Shown here in pieces: positions 7,797-18,385 of a stretch of DNA of 64,000 nt; position 1 is the first letter of the stretch, and every line of letters starts with the position of its first letter. The position numbers and the translations under genes were made by a program. Source of the DNA: Gammaproteobacteria bacterium (GTDB taxonomy: Bacteria; Pseudomonadota; Gammaproteobacteria; Enterobacterales; Neiellaceae); the NCBI GenBank assembly GCA_017425245.1, contig JAFOOX010000036.1, positions 1 through 64,000 on the forward strand, given 5' to 3'. A model generated the notes under the pieces. It was given only the letters and a program-made list of their open reading frames with translations. It searched no databases and had not been told where the DNA came from.

Positions 7797-10700
7797 ATGT
7801 TTACCACTGTGCTGATCGCCAACCGTGGCGAGATTGCCGTGCGCATCGCCCGCACCCTGCGCCAGCTCGGCGTCAGGAGTGTCGCCGTGTACAGCGACAG
7901 CGACCGCCACAGCGCCCATGTCGATGCCTGCGATGCAGCGGTCTGTCTGGGGGGCGACAGCGCCGCCGACAGCTACCTGCTGGTGGACAAGATCCTGGCG
8001 GCAGCCAAGGCGACCGGCGCCCAGGCGATCATCCCCGGCTATGGCTTTCTGTCGGAAAACGCCGCCTTTGCCGAAGCCTGCGCCGCCGCCGGTATCGTCT
8101 TTGTCGGGCCAACGCCGGCCCAGCTGCGTCAGTTCGGCCTCAAGCACACCTCGCGTGAGCTGGCCGCCGCCGCCGGCGTGCCCCTGACCCCGGGCACCGG
8201 CCTGCTCTCCAGCCTTGAGGAAGCCCTGACCAAGGCCGCCGAGCTGGGCTACCCGGTGATGCTCAAAAGCACCGCCGGTGGTGGTGGCATCGGCCTCACC
8301 CGCTGCGCGTCGGCACCAGAACTGGAGAGCGCTTTTGCCACGGTGCAGCGCCTCGGCCAGAGCTATTTCAGCGATGGCGGAGTGTTTCTCGAGCGCTATG
8401 TCGACAACGCCCGCCATGTCGAGGTGCAGATCTTCGGTGATGGCCAGGGCAAGGTTGCCGCCATCGGCGAACGCGACTGTTCGCTGCAGCGCCGCAACCA
8501 GAAGGTGGTGGAGGAGACCCCAGCCCCCAACCTGCCAGCGGCCACCCGGCAGGCGATGCTGGATGCCGCCCGCCAGCTCGGCCAGTCGGTCTGTTACCAA
8601 TCGGCAGGTACTGTCGAGTTCATCTACGACGCCGGCCGCGATGCCTTCTACTTCCTTGAAGTGAACACCCGGCTGCAGGTGGAGCACCCGATCACCGAGC
8701 TGGTCACCGGCCTCGATCTGGTGGCCTGGATGATCCAGACCGCCGCCGGCAACCCGCCGGATCTGAGCGGCGAGTTCGTGCCTCAGGGGGCGGCCATTGA
8801 GGTGCGCATCTACGCCGAAGATCCGGTCAAGAACTTCCAGCCCTCGCCCGGCGTGCTCACCGAAGTGGTGTTCCCCGAGGGGGTGCGCATCGACGGCTGG
8901 GTAGCCACCGGCACCGAGGTCAGCCCCCATTTCGACCCGATGCTGGCCAAGCTGATTGTCCACGGCATCGACCGCAGCGACGCCATCGCCAAACTACAGC
9001 AGGCGCTGGGCGCCACCCGGCTGGCCGGCATCGCCACCAACCTCGACTACCTGCGCCAGATCCTGGCCTGGCCCACCTTCGTCAGCGGCGCCGTCTCCAC
9101 CCGCGCGCTGGAGCAGTTCCAGTTCGCCGCCCCGGTGGTGGAGGTGGTGCAGCCGGGCACCTACAGCACCCTGCAGGATTACCCCGGCCGCGTCGGCTAC
9201 TGGGATATCGGCGTGCCGCCCTCTGGCCCCATGGATGACTACGCCTTCCGCCTCGCCAACCGCATTGTCGGCAACCACGACAGCGCCGCAGGCCTTGAGT
9301 GCACCATCATCGGGGCGACCTTGCGCTTTCACCGCGATGCCATCATCGCCCTTACCGGCGCCCCGACCCCGGCCACCCTTGATGAGCAGCCGCTGCACTT
9401 CTGGCAGCCGGTCAGCGTCAAGGCCGGCCAGCTGCTGACCATCGGCCGCGCCAGCCACGGCTGCCGCACCTATCTGGCGGTGCGTGGCGGCTTTGATGTG
9501 CCAGTTTATTTGGGCAGCCGTGCCACCTTTGCCCTCGGCCAGTTTGGTGGCCATGGCGGCCGGCCGCTGCGCGCCGGCGACATGCTGGCCTTGAGCCAGC
9601 CCGGTGTCGCCGCCTGCACCACCCCGGCGCCAGTGCATGCGCCCGCCGCCGCCCCTGCCGCGCTGGTGCCCGATTACCCCTGCGACTGGGAGATCGGCGT
9701 GCTCTATGGCCCCCACGGCGCTCCTGACTTTTTCACCCCCGAGTCGATGGAGACCTTCTTCGCCAGCAGCTGGGAGGTGCACTACAACTCCAACCGCCTC
9801 GGCATTCGCTTAAATGGCCCCAAGCCGGTGTTTGCCCGCACCGACGGCGGTGAGGCCGGCTTGCACCCGTCCAACATCCACGACACCGAATACGCCATCG
9901 GCAGCATCAACTTCACCGGCGACATGCCAGTGATCCTGACCCGCGACGGCCCCAGCCTCGGCGGCTTTGTCTGCCCGGTGACCATCGCCAAGGGCGAGCT
10001 GTGGAAGGTCGGACAGGTCAAACCCGGTGATCGCATCCGTTTCAAACGCCTCAGCTTTGATCAGGCCCTGGCGCTGGAGCTGGCCCAGGACGCCGCCATC
10101 GCTGCCTTGAGCCCGCTGCCGGCGTTGCCCCATCTGCCGGCCCCCAGCCTGGCCCCCACCACCACGGTGTCGGCCACGGTGATCGCCGAACTGCCGGCCA
10201 GCGGCGAACGGCCGGCGGTGGCCTACCGTCAGGCCGGCGACCGCTACCTGCTGCTCGAATATGGCCCGACGGTGCTGGATCTGCGCTTCCGCCTGCGCGT
10301 GCATGCGCTGATGGAGGCGCTCAAGGCCAACCCCATCGCCGGCATTCTGGAGCTGTCGCCGGGGGTGCGTTCGCTGCAGATCCATTACGACAGCCGGGTG
10401 ATCCACCAACGGCTGCTGATCGACGCCCTGCTGGCGCTGGAGGAGCAGCTGCCGCCGGTGGCCGAGATGCGCATCCCCACCCGCGTGGTGCGGCTGCCGC
10501 TGGCCTTTGAAGATTCCGCCACCCTCGACGCCGTCGCCCGTTACCGCCAGTCGGTGCGCGACACCGCCCCCTGGCTGCCGAGCAACGTCGAGTTTATCCG
10601 CCGCATCAACGGCCTCGACTCCACCGCCGAGGTGGAGCAGATCATCTACGACGCCCGCTACATGGTGCTCGGCCTCGGTGATGTCTATCTCGGTGCCCCC

Positions 10701-11417
10701 TGCGCGGTGCCGGTGGATCCGCGCCACCGCCTGCTCACCTCCAAGTACAACCCGGCGCGCACCTACACCGCCGAGGGCACGGTCGGCATCGGTGGCGTCT
10801 ACATGTGCATCTACGGCATGGACTCGCCCGGCGGCTATCAGCTGGTCGGCCGCACCCTGCCGATCTGGAACAAGTTCCTCAAGAACCCGCAGTTCAGCGC
10901 CGGCGAACCCTGGCTGCTGCGCTTCTTCGATCAGGTGCAGTTCTACCCGGTCAGCGAGGCGGAGCTGACCGCCCAGCGCGAGGCGTTCCGCGAGGGCAAG
11001 CTGACCATCGACATCCACGAGGAGTGGTTCGAGCTGGCCGCCTACGAGCAGTTCCTGGCCGACAACGCCGCCAGCATCGACGCCTTCAAGTCCCGCCAGC
11101 AGCAGGCCTTTGCCGAAGAGGTGGCCCACTGGGCGGTGAGCGGCGGTTTTGAAGCCAGCAGCAACGACAGCGCCCCGGCCGCCGAGCTGGATCTGGATGG
11201 CCATGTGGTGGCCGCCGACATCAGCGGCAACATCTGGAAGCTGCTGGTGGAGGCCGGCAAGGCGGTGGAAGCAGGCGACCCGCTGCTGATTGTCGAGGCG
11301 ATGAAGATGGAGTTCGCGGTGCACGCGCCGGTCTCCGGCACCGTGCGCAGCCTGCACTGTCAGCAGGGGCGGCCGGTCAGTGCCGGCGACCCGCTGCTGG
11401 TGATTGAACCGGCCTGA
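7797..11417 (+). CDS. uca: Urea carboxylase (biotin-dependent)
   Basis: This enzyme carboxylates urea to allophanate using ATP and bicarbonate. The 1206-residue product has the complete domain order. A biotin carboxylase / ATP-grasp unit (about 1-450) starts LIANRGEIAVRIARTLRQLG and has RNQKVVEETPAP. A KipA-like part (about 470-780) begins at TYSTLQDYPGRVGYWDIG, and a KipI-like part spans about 820-1060. A C-terminal biotinyl domain carries EAMKMEF, with Lys1170 as the biotin site. ATG 7797 has AAGGAG six bases upstream, overlapping the stop of the preceding gene. Together with AtzF it forms the urea amidolyase pathway; no urease gene is in the window. Urea is the likely substrate, given the UrtABCDE genes downstream, although guanidine carboxylases are close relatives. 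Confidence 0.95.
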   Translation: MFTTVLIANRGEIAVRIARTLRQLGVRSVAVYSDSDRHSAHVDACDAAVCLGGDSAADSYLLVDKILAAAKATGAQAIIPGYGFLSENAAFAEACAAAGIVFVGPTPAQLRQFGLKHTSRELAAAAGVPLTPGTGLLSSLEEALTKAAELGYPVMLKSTAGGGGIGLTRCASAPELESAFATVQRLGQSYFSDGGVFLERYVDNARHVEVQIFGDGQGKVAAIGERDCSLQRRNQKVVEETPAPNLPAATRQAMLDAARQLGQSVCYQSAGTVEFIYDAGRDAFYFLEVNTRLQVEHPITELVTGLDLVAWMIQTAAGNPPDLSGEFVPQGAAIEVRIYAEDPVKNFQPSPGVLTEVVFPEGVRIDGWVATGTEVSPHFDPMLAKLIVHGIDRSDAIAKLQQALGATRLAGIATNLDYLRQILAWPTFVSGAVSTRALEQFQFAAPVVEVVQPGTYSTLQDYPGRVGYWDIGVPPSGPMDDYAFRLANRIVGNHDSAAGLECTIIGATLRFHRDAIIALTGAPTPATLDEQPLHFWQPVSVKAGQLLTIGRASHGCRTYLAVRGGFDVPVYLGSRATFALGQFGGHGGRPLRAGDMLALSQPGVAACTTPAPVHAPAAAPAALVPDYPCDWEIGVLYGPHGAPDFFTPESMETFFASSWEVHYNSNRLGIRLNGPKPVFARTDGGEAGLHPSNIHDTEYAIGSINFTGDMPVILTRDGPSLGGFVCPVTIAKGELWKVGQVKPGDRIRFKRLSFDQALALELAQDAAIAALSPLPALPHLPAPSLAPTTTVSATVIAELPASGERPAVAYRQAGDRYLLLEYGPTVLDLRFRLRVHALMEALKANPIAGILELSPGVRSLQIHYDSRVIHQRLLIDALLALEEQLPPVAEMRIPTRVVRLPLAFEDSATLDAVARYRQSVRDTAPWLPSNVEFIRRINGLDSTAEVEQIIYDARYMVLGLGDVYLGAPCAVPVDPRHRLLTSKYNPARTYTAEGTVGIGGVYMCIYGMDSPGGYQLVGRTLPIWNKFLKNPQFSAGEPWLLRFFDQVQFYPVSEAELTAQREAFREGKLTIDIHEEWFELAAYEQFLADNAASIDAFKSRQQQAFAEEVAHWAVSGGFEASSNDSAPAAELDLDGHVVAADISGNIWKLLVEAGKAVEAGDPLLIVEAMKMEFAVHAPVSGTVRSLHCQQGRPVSAGDPLLVIEPA

Positions 11418-11446
11418 GTCCGCAGTAACGACCCCAGGAGAGAGCC

Positions 11447-12175
11447 ATGAGCGCATCGTCCAAGCCCCCCGTTGCCAGCGGCCTGCGCCGCAAAGAGCGG
11501 CCGGAGAACCTGGCAGAGCGGATCTACATCCAGCTCAAGCAGGAGATCTTCGAGTTTCACCTGCTGCCCGGTGACCGCTTCAGCGAAACCGAGGTCGCGG
11601 CGCGCATGGCCGCCAGCCGCACCCCGGTGCGCGAGGCGCTCTACCGGCTGCAGCGCGATGGCTATGTCGACGTTCATTTTCGCAGCGGCTGGCAGGTCAA
11701 GCCATTCGACTTTCGCACCTTTGAGGAGCTCTACGACCTGCGCGTGGTGCTGGAGTGCGCGGCGGTGCGCCGGCTGTGCGAACGGGAGCGCGAGCCGAGC
11801 CAGCTCGACGATCTCAAGCGCATCTGGCTGGTGCCGGAAGCCGAGCGGCTGACCGACGGCCAGACGGTGTCGGCGCTGGATGAACGCTTCCACACCATGC
11901 TGGTCGAGGCCTGCGGCAACCGCGAGATGGCGCTGATCCACGCTCAGGTGAGCGAGCGCATCCGCATCATCCGCCGCCTCGACTTCACCAAGGATGCGCG
12001 CGTCAGCGCCACCTACAGCGAACACGGCCAGATCCTGCGGGCGATCCTGCAGCGGCGCAGCGAAGAGGCGCTGCTGCTGCTCAAGTCGCACATCGAGGCG
12101 AGCAAGGCGGAGGTGCGCAAGATCACCCTGCACATGCTCCATTCGGCCCGGCCGCAGAGCGATACCAGCGATTAA
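11447..12175 (+). CDS. GntR-family (FCD/FadR type) transcriptional regulator
   Basis: This 242-residue regulator has an N-terminal winged helix (about 20-85, including FSETEVAARMAASRTPVREA) and a C-terminal all-helical FCD ligand-binding domain. In that domain LDERFHTMLVEACGNREM and the later SEHGQIL supply the usual metal or ligand histidines. It lies 29 bp after the urea carboxylase gene with a GGAGAG ribosome-binding site, inside the urea operon. It is therefore likely a pathway-specific regulator, perhaps responding to allophanate or urea; the ligand is inference. Nothing is odd in length or sequence. Confidence 0.92.
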   Translation: MSASSKPPVASGLRRKERPENLAERIYIQLKQEIFEFHLLPGDRFSETEVAARMAASRTPVREALYRLQRDGYVDVHFRSGWQVKPFDFRTFEELYDLRVVLECAAVRRLCEREREPSQLDDLKRIWLVPEAERLTDGQTVSALDERFHTMLVEACGNREMALIHAQVSERIRIIRRLDFTKDARVSATYSEHGQILRAILQRRSEEALLLLKSHIEASKAEVRKITLHMLHSARPQSDTSD

Positions 12176-12251
12176 CTGAACCGACTTTTGGCCACTGGCG
12201 CTGTTGCCACGGCCATTTTGACCGAAAGGTCGTTACGAGGGAGATGAGACC

Positions 12252-13292
12252 ATGCGAGTGATTCAACGTCCGCGTTCTGTGCGTCCGACCCTGCTGGCTG
12301 CCGCTATGGCCGCCACCCTGTTGCCGCTGGCAGTGCAGGCTGCCGAGGTGAAACTGCCGGAGGTGTCTGTCGGTGCTGGCATGCGCGCCAGCTACACCTC
12401 GCTCGAAAACGGCGCCGGTGAGGGTGAGCGCAGCAACGACTTTAACCTCGACAGCGTGCGCCTGTTTGTCAGTGGCAGCGTCACCGACACCATCAAATTC
12501 AACTTCAACACCGACTACGACGGTAGCGATGAGAAAGTGAAGGTGATGGATGCCCTGGGTCGCTTCGAATACAGCGACACCCTGAACATCTGGGTCGGCC
12601 GCTTCCTGCCCCCCACCGACCGCTCCAACCTGTCGGGCCCCTATTACCTGAGCACCTGGACCTTCCCGGTGGTGCAGGGCTACCCGGCGATCTTCGCCGG
12701 CCGTGACGACGGCGTGGCCTACTGGGGCCAGGTGGGTGGCGGCAGCTTCAAGTGGCAGGCCGGGGTGTTTGAAGGGGTCGAACAGGCCGAAGGGGAGAGC
12801 GATGAGCTGCTCTACGCCGGTCGCCTCACCCTCAACCTGTGGGACCCGGAATCAGGCTACTACAACAGCAGCACCTACTACGGCGAGAAGGAAGTGCTGG
12901 CCTTCGGTCTGGTCGGCCAGAGCCAGGATGGTGACAGCGCCTACAGCCTGGATGCGCTGATGGAGACCAACGTCGGCGCCGGCGTGGTCACCCTCGAAGG
13001 TGCCTACTACATGTACGACGGCCTCGGTGGCCTGGGCGGTGATGAGAGCGATGGCTACTTCGTGCTCGGCGGCTACCTGTTCCAGCCGACCGGCCCCGGC
13101 CGTTTCCAGCCCACCGTCCGCTATGCCTCTGGCTCAGTGGACAAAGGTCCTGAAGGCGAAGTGATTGATTACAACCTGAACTACATCCTGAAAGGCCACA
13201 GCGCCCGCATCAGCGCTACCTATCAGACCCGTTCCGACGATCTCTACGGCGAGGATGACGCCTTCATCCTTGGCGTGCAGTTGCAGATGTAA
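12252..13292 (+). CDS. Outer-membrane porin of the urea operon (FmdC-like)
   Basis: This 346-residue precursor has a Sec signal peptide ending LPLAVQAAE (cleavage after about residue 31) and an amphipathic beta-strand pattern up to the terminal LGVQLQM. It resembles the FmdC-type porins found with amide/urea ABC transporters, which carry short amides or urea across the outer membrane. It lies between the GntR gene and urtA, 30 bp before urtA, with a clear GAGGGAGA ribosome-binding site. The 76-bp leader before it shows no second sigma-54 site of correct spacing. Substrate is inferred from context. Confidence 0.85.
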   Translation: MRVIQRPRSVRPTLLAAAMAATLLPLAVQAAEVKLPEVSVGAGMRASYTSLENGAGEGERSNDFNLDSVRLFVSGSVTDTIKFNFNTDYDGSDEKVKVMDALGRFEYSDTLNIWVGRFLPPTDRSNLSGPYYLSTWTFPVVQGYPAIFAGRDDGVAYWGQVGGGSFKWQAGVFEGVEQAEGESDELLYAGRLTLNLWDPESGYYNSSTYYGEKEVLAFGLVGQSQDGDSAYSLDALMETNVGAGVVTLEGAYYMYDGLGGLGGDESDGYFVLGGYLFQPTGPGRFQPTVRYASGSVDKGPEGEVIDYNLNYILKGHSARISATYQTRSDDLYGEDDAFILGVQLQM

Positions 13293-13322
13293 CCGACCCT
13301 ACCCCTACAAGGAGCGCAAAGC

Positions 13323-14618
13323 ATGAATATGAAACGCATCGCCTCGGGGATCGCCGCTGCCGGTCTGGCCAGCGGCCTGACCCTCGCCAGCTGGATGGCC
13401 CAGGCGGAGGAGACCATCAAGGTCGGCATCCTCCACTCGCTGTCCGGCACCATGGCCATCAGCGAAACCACCCTCAAAGACACCATGCTGATGCTCATCG
13501 ACGAGCAGAACAAAAAGGGTGGCCTGCTCGGCAAGAAGCTGGAGCCGGTGGTGGTAGACCCAGCCTCCAACTGGCCGCTGTTTGCCGAAAAAACCCGCGA
13601 GCTGCTGACCAAGGACAAGGTCGCTGCCATCTTCGGCTGCTGGACCTCGGTGTCACGCAAGTCGGTGCTGCCGGTGGTGGAAGAGCTCAACGGTCTGCTC
13701 TTCTACCCGGTGCAGTACGAGGGTGAAGAGTCGTCACGCAACGTCTTCTACACCGGTGCCGCGCCGAATCAGCAGGCGATTCCGGCGGTCGATTACCTGA
13801 TGAACGACGTCGGCGTGAAGCGCTGGGTACTGGCCGGTACCGACTATGTCTACCCGCGCACCACCAACAAGATCCTCGAGGCCTACCTGCTGGCCAAAGG
13901 GGTCGCCAAGGAAGACATCCTGATCAACTACACCCCGTTCGGCCACAGCGACTGGCAGAACATCGTGGCTGACATCAAGCGCTTCGGCTCCGCCGGCAAG
14001 AAGACGGCCGTGGTCTCCACCATCAATGGTGATGCCAACGTCCCCTTCTACCGCGAGCTGGCCAACCAGGGGATCTCGGCTGAAGCCATTCCAGTGGTTG
14101 CCTTCTCGGTGGGTGAAGAGGAGCTGTCCGGCCTCGACGCCAAGCCGCTGGTCGGCCATCTGGCGGCCTGGAACTACTTCATGAGCGTTGAAGATCCGGC
14201 TAACGCCGCCTTCATCAAGCAGTGGCAGGCCTTCACCAAGAACCCGAAGCGGGTCAGCAACGACCCGATGGAAGCCCACTACATCGGCTTCAACATGTGG
14301 GTGAAAGCGGTTGAGAAAGCCGGCACCACCGACACCGACAAAGTGGCCGAAGCGATCATCGGCGTGAAGGTGCCCAACCTGTCGGGTGGCACTTCGGAGA
14401 TGCTGGCCAACCACCACATCACCAAGCCGGTGCTGATTGGCGAAATTCAGGAAGACGGCCAGTTCCAGACCGTGTGGCAGACCGAAGGTCTGGTGCCGGG
14501 CGACGCTTGGTCTGACTTCCTCGAAGGCAGCAAGGACATTGTGGCCGACTGGACCGCGCCCATTAAGTGCGGCAACTACAACAGCAAGACCAAAGTCTGT
14601 TCCGGTCAGAACTTCTGA
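13323..14618 (+). CDS. urtA: Urea ABC transporter, substrate-binding protein
   Basis: UrtA is the periplasmic urea receptor of the UrtABCDE high-affinity uptake system. The 431-residue precursor has a signal peptide ending ASWMAQAEE and the conserved binding-protein body starting IKVGILHSLSGTMAISE. The motifs FGCWTSVSRKSVLPVVEE and FYPVQYEGEESS are typical of UrtA rather than of the branched-chain amino-acid binding proteins it descends from. It is preceded by AAGGAG. A strong hairpin 9 bp after its stop probably limits read-through or protects the message, giving more UrtA than membrane subunits. Confidence 0.96.
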   Translation: MNMKRIASGIAAAGLASGLTLASWMAQAEETIKVGILHSLSGTMAISETTLKDTMLMLIDEQNKKGGLLGKKLEPVVVDPASNWPLFAEKTRELLTKDKVAAIFGCWTSVSRKSVLPVVEELNGLLFYPVQYEGEESSRNVFYTGAAPNQQAIPAVDYLMNDVGVKRWVLAGTDYVYPRTTNKILEAYLLAKGVAKEDILINYTPFGHSDWQNIVADIKRFGSAGKKTAVVSTINGDANVPFYRELANQGISAEAIPVVAFSVGEEELSGLDAKPLVGHLAAWNYFMSVEDPANAAFIKQWQAFTKNPKRVSNDPMEAHYIGFNMWVKAVEKAGTTDTDKVAEAIIGVKVPNLSGGTSEMLANHHITKPVLIGEIQEDGQFQTVWQTEGLVPGDAWSDFLEGSKDIVADWTAPIKCGNYNSKTKVCSGQNF

Positions 14619-14626
14619 CCCCTGGG

Positions 14627-14650
14627 CGGGCGGGGCAGCAGCCCCGCCCG
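14627..14650 (+). terminator. Intercistronic hairpin after urtA
   Basis: A perfect 10-bp GC stem, CGGGCGGGGC-AGCA-GCCCCGCCCG, is followed by TCTGTTATG, a weak U-tract. The next transporter genes are tightly spaced and need this transcript, so it is more likely a partial terminator or 3'-end stabiliser than a full stop. Confidence 0.7.
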
Positions 14651-14707
14651 TCTGTTATGCGTGATTTACCCGGCTTTATGCCCCGAATTCTGTCTGAGGA
14701 TCTGCCT

Positions 14708-16384
14708 GTGACTGAGCGCATCCCTCTCCTTCACCGTAATGCGCTGCCGCTGCTGGCGCTGCTGCTGTGGTGCGGCGCCGGCCTGGCCACGGCCGAGCCA
14801 GCCATAGACACCGCCACCCCGGCGCCCAGCGTCGAGGCTGCAGCCAACGCCAGCCCAGCCCCCCACCCGGCGCTGGCCCTGATCGGCGGCAGCTTTAACG
14901 CGCGCGCCGCAGCAGCCCGCCAGCTAGCCAGCAGCGGCGAACCACAGGCGGTCGCCATCCTTGAAGCGCTGCTCGGCGGCCAACTCTATGGCGGCGGCGA
15001 GCCGCCACAGCTGGTGATCAAGCAGGGCAGCGCCTTCAGCGATGCCCTCAGCGGTGCCGCACTGGCCGAACTGCCCACTGGCGCCCGCAAGATCCCGGTC
15101 AACAACAGCCTGCGTGGCCAACTGCGCGACCTGCTGGCCACCTTGAGCCTGCGCCATAGCGATCCGCAGGTGCGCCGCGATGCGGCCCTGCGCCTGCTCG
15201 GCAACGCCGCCGATGGCCGTTATCAGCCGCTGCTGGCCGAACTGCTGACCAGCGAACAGCACCCCGAGGTGCGCCAAGCGCTGCTGCTGGTGCAGGCCCT
15301 TGGCCAGCTCGGCAGCGGCAGCGAACAGCAGCAGGCTGTCGCCGTCGACACCCTGGCCGACAGCCTGCAGCCGGAGATCCGCAACGCCCTTGAGGTCTTG
15401 GCCAGCGCTGATGGGGCCAGCGCTGACGGCAACCCGACGCTGGCCGCAGCGGCGCGCACCGCCGCCGACGCCATTGATGCGCGCATCCAGCGCTTTCAGC
15501 TACTGGAGAACATCTTCTTCGGCCTCAGCCTCGGCTCAGTGCTGCTGCTGGCCGCCATTGGTCTGGCCATCACCTTTGGGGTGATGGGGGTGATCAACAT
15601 GGCCCACGGCGAGCTGATCATGATCGGCGCCTACACCACCTACAGCATTCAACTGCTGCTGCCCAACCACATCAGCCTGGCCCTGCTGCTGTCGATTCCC
15701 GCCGCCTTTGTGGTGTCGGGGCTGGTGGGCATCGCTATCGAGCGTGGCATCATCCGCCACCTCTATGGCCGGCCGCTGGAGACACTGCTGGCCACCTTCG
15801 GCGTCAGCCTGATCCTGCAGCAGGCGGTACGCTCCATCTATTCCCCCCTCAACCGCGCCGTCTCCTCACCCGAATGGCTGAGCGGCTCATGGCAGATCAA
15901 CCCGGTGTTCGCCCTCACCTGGAACCGCCTCTACATCCTGTTCTTTGCCTTGGCAGTATTTGCCGCCCTGTGGCTGGTGCTTAAGCACACCCGCCTTGGC
16001 CTGCAGGTGCGAGCGGTGGCCCAGAACCGCGGCATGGCCCGCGCCATCGGCGTGCGCGCCAGCCGGGTGGATGCCCTCACCTTCGGCCTCGGCTCCGGCA
16101 TCGCCGGGGTGGCCGGGGTGGCGCTGTCGCAGCTCACCAACGTCGGCCCCAACCTCGGCCAGGACTACATCATCGACAGCTTCCTGGTGGTGGTGTTTGG
16201 CGGTGTCGGTAACCTGTGGGGCACCCTGGTCGGCGCCTTTGGCCTGGGCATCATCAACAAATTCCTCGAGCCCTGGGCGGGCGCCATGCTGGCCAAGATC
16301 CTGGTGCTGATCGCCATCATCCTGTTCATTCAAAAACGGCCGCGCGGGCTCTTCCCGCAGAAAGGCCGGGCCGCGGAGGGCTGA
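14708..16384 (+). CDS. urtB: Urea ABC transporter, permease UrtB
   Basis: This inner-membrane permease has 558 residues from GTG 14708, which has GAGGA seven bases upstream and gives a normal signal peptide (TERIPLLHRNALPLLALLLW to ATAEP). Longer starts (ATG 14657) lack a good site. As usual in UrtB, a periplasmic HEAT-like segment (about 40-260) precedes the permease domain. That domain carries the LivH-type signature near INMAHGELIMIGAYTTYSIQ and GLGSGIAGVAGVALSQL. It partners with UrtC, three bases downstream, and with ATPases UrtD and UrtE. Confidence 0.95.
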   Translation: MTERIPLLHRNALPLLALLLWCGAGLATAEPAIDTATPAPSVEAAANASPAPHPALALIGGSFNARAAAARQLASSGEPQAVAILEALLGGQLYGGGEPPQLVIKQGSAFSDALSGAALAELPTGARKIPVNNSLRGQLRDLLATLSLRHSDPQVRRDAALRLLGNAADGRYQPLLAELLTSEQHPEVRQALLLVQALGQLGSGSEQQQAVAVDTLADSLQPEIRNALEVLASADGASADGNPTLAAAARTAADAIDARIQRFQLLENIFFGLSLGSVLLLAAIGLAITFGVMGVINMAHGELIMIGAYTTYSIQLLLPNHISLALLLSIPAAFVVSGLVGIAIERGIIRHLYGRPLETLLATFGVSLILQQAVRSIYSPLNRAVSSPEWLSGSWQINPVFALTWNRLYILFFALAVFAALWLVLKHTRLGLQVRAVAQNRGMARAIGVRASRVDALTFGLGSGIAGVAGVALSQLTNVGPNLGQDYIIDSFLVVVFGGVGNLWGTLVGAFGLGIINKFLEPWAGAMLAKILVLIAIILFIQKRPRGLFPQKGRAAEG

Positions 16385-16387
16385 TCC

Positions 16388-17547
16388 ATGCTGTTGCAAC
16401 GCCTGCTTAGCCACGACCGTGGCGGCCAGATCCTGCTGGTCCTGCTGCTGGCGGTGATGGTGCTGGTGCCGGTGCTCAATCTGGCCGTGCCCGCCGATTC
16501 GCCGTTCCACCTCTCCACCACCACCGTCACCCTGCTCGGCAAATACCTGTGCTATGCCCTGCTGGCCCTGGCCCTCGATCTGATCTGGGGTTACTGCGGC
16601 ATCCTGTCGCTCGGCCATGCGGCGTTTTTCGGCCTCGGTGGCTACGCCATGGGCATGTACCTGATGCGCCAGATCGGTGATCGCGGTGTTTACGGCAACG
16701 CCGAGCTGCCCGACTTTATGGTCTTTCTCAACTGGCAGGAGCTGCCCTGGTACTGGCTCGGCTTCGACCAGTTCTGGTTTGCCGCGCTGATGGTGGTGCT
16801 GGTACCGGGGCTGCTAGCCGGGATCTTTGGTTACCTCGCCTTCCGCTCGCGGGTCACCGGGGTTTACCTGTCGATCATCACCCAGGCGCTGACCGTGGCC
16901 CTGATGCTGGCCTTTGAACTCAACAGCATGGGCTTTGGCGGCACCAACGGCCTGACCGACTTCAAGGAGATCCTCGGCGCGCCGATCACCGCCGACAGCA
17001 CCCGCGTCGCCCTGTGTGTGGCCTCAGCCTTGATGCTGGCGCTGGCCTATCTGCTGTGCCGCGCCATCGTCACCTCGCGCTATGGCCGCATTGTGCTGGC
17101 GCTGCGCGATGCCGAATCGCGCACTCGCTTCTGCGGCTACAAGGTGGAGCACTTCAAGCTGTGGCTGTTTGTCTTCTCGGCGGTACTGGCCGCCATTGCC
17201 GGCGCCCTCTATGTGCCGCAGGTGGGGATCATCAACCCCGGCGAGTTCAAGCCGCTCAACTCCATCGAACTGGTGGTGTGGGTCGCCGTCGGTGGCCGCG
17301 CCACCCTCTACGGCGCGGTGGCCGGCGCCTTTAGCGTCAACTACGCCAAAACCTGGCTGACCAGCGTCTACCCCGAGGCCTGGCTGTTCGCCCTCGGGGC
17401 GCTGTTCGTGCTGGTCACCCTGTTCCTGCCCAAGGGGCTGGTGGGGGTGGTGGCCACGCTGCGTCAGGCGCGGGCCGATGGTTCACTGCAGCGTAACTGG
17501 CAGCGGCTGGCCAGCCGCTTCGGGGTGCCGACCAAGGGGGAACAGCC

Positions 17548-17551
<4 letters not shown>
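16388..17551 (+). CDS. urtC: Urea ABC transporter, permease UrtC
   Basis: The second permease subunit, with 387 residues and about ten membrane segments, belongs to the LivM family. Landmarks are LDLIWGYCGILSLGHAAFFG near residue 65, the signature loop RDAESRTRFCGYKVEHFKLW, and a C-terminal SVYPEAWLFALGALFVLV. It starts three bases after the urtB stop and its last four bases overlap the start of urtD, so the subunits are translationally coupled. Confidence 0.95.
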
Positions 17552-18384
<833 letters not shown>

Positions 18385-18385
18385 G

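Noticed and set aside
12176-12251. Second sigma-54 promoter before the porin gene
   Set aside because: TGGC and TTGC elements occur but the GG-GC distance is 7 or 14 bases instead of 10.
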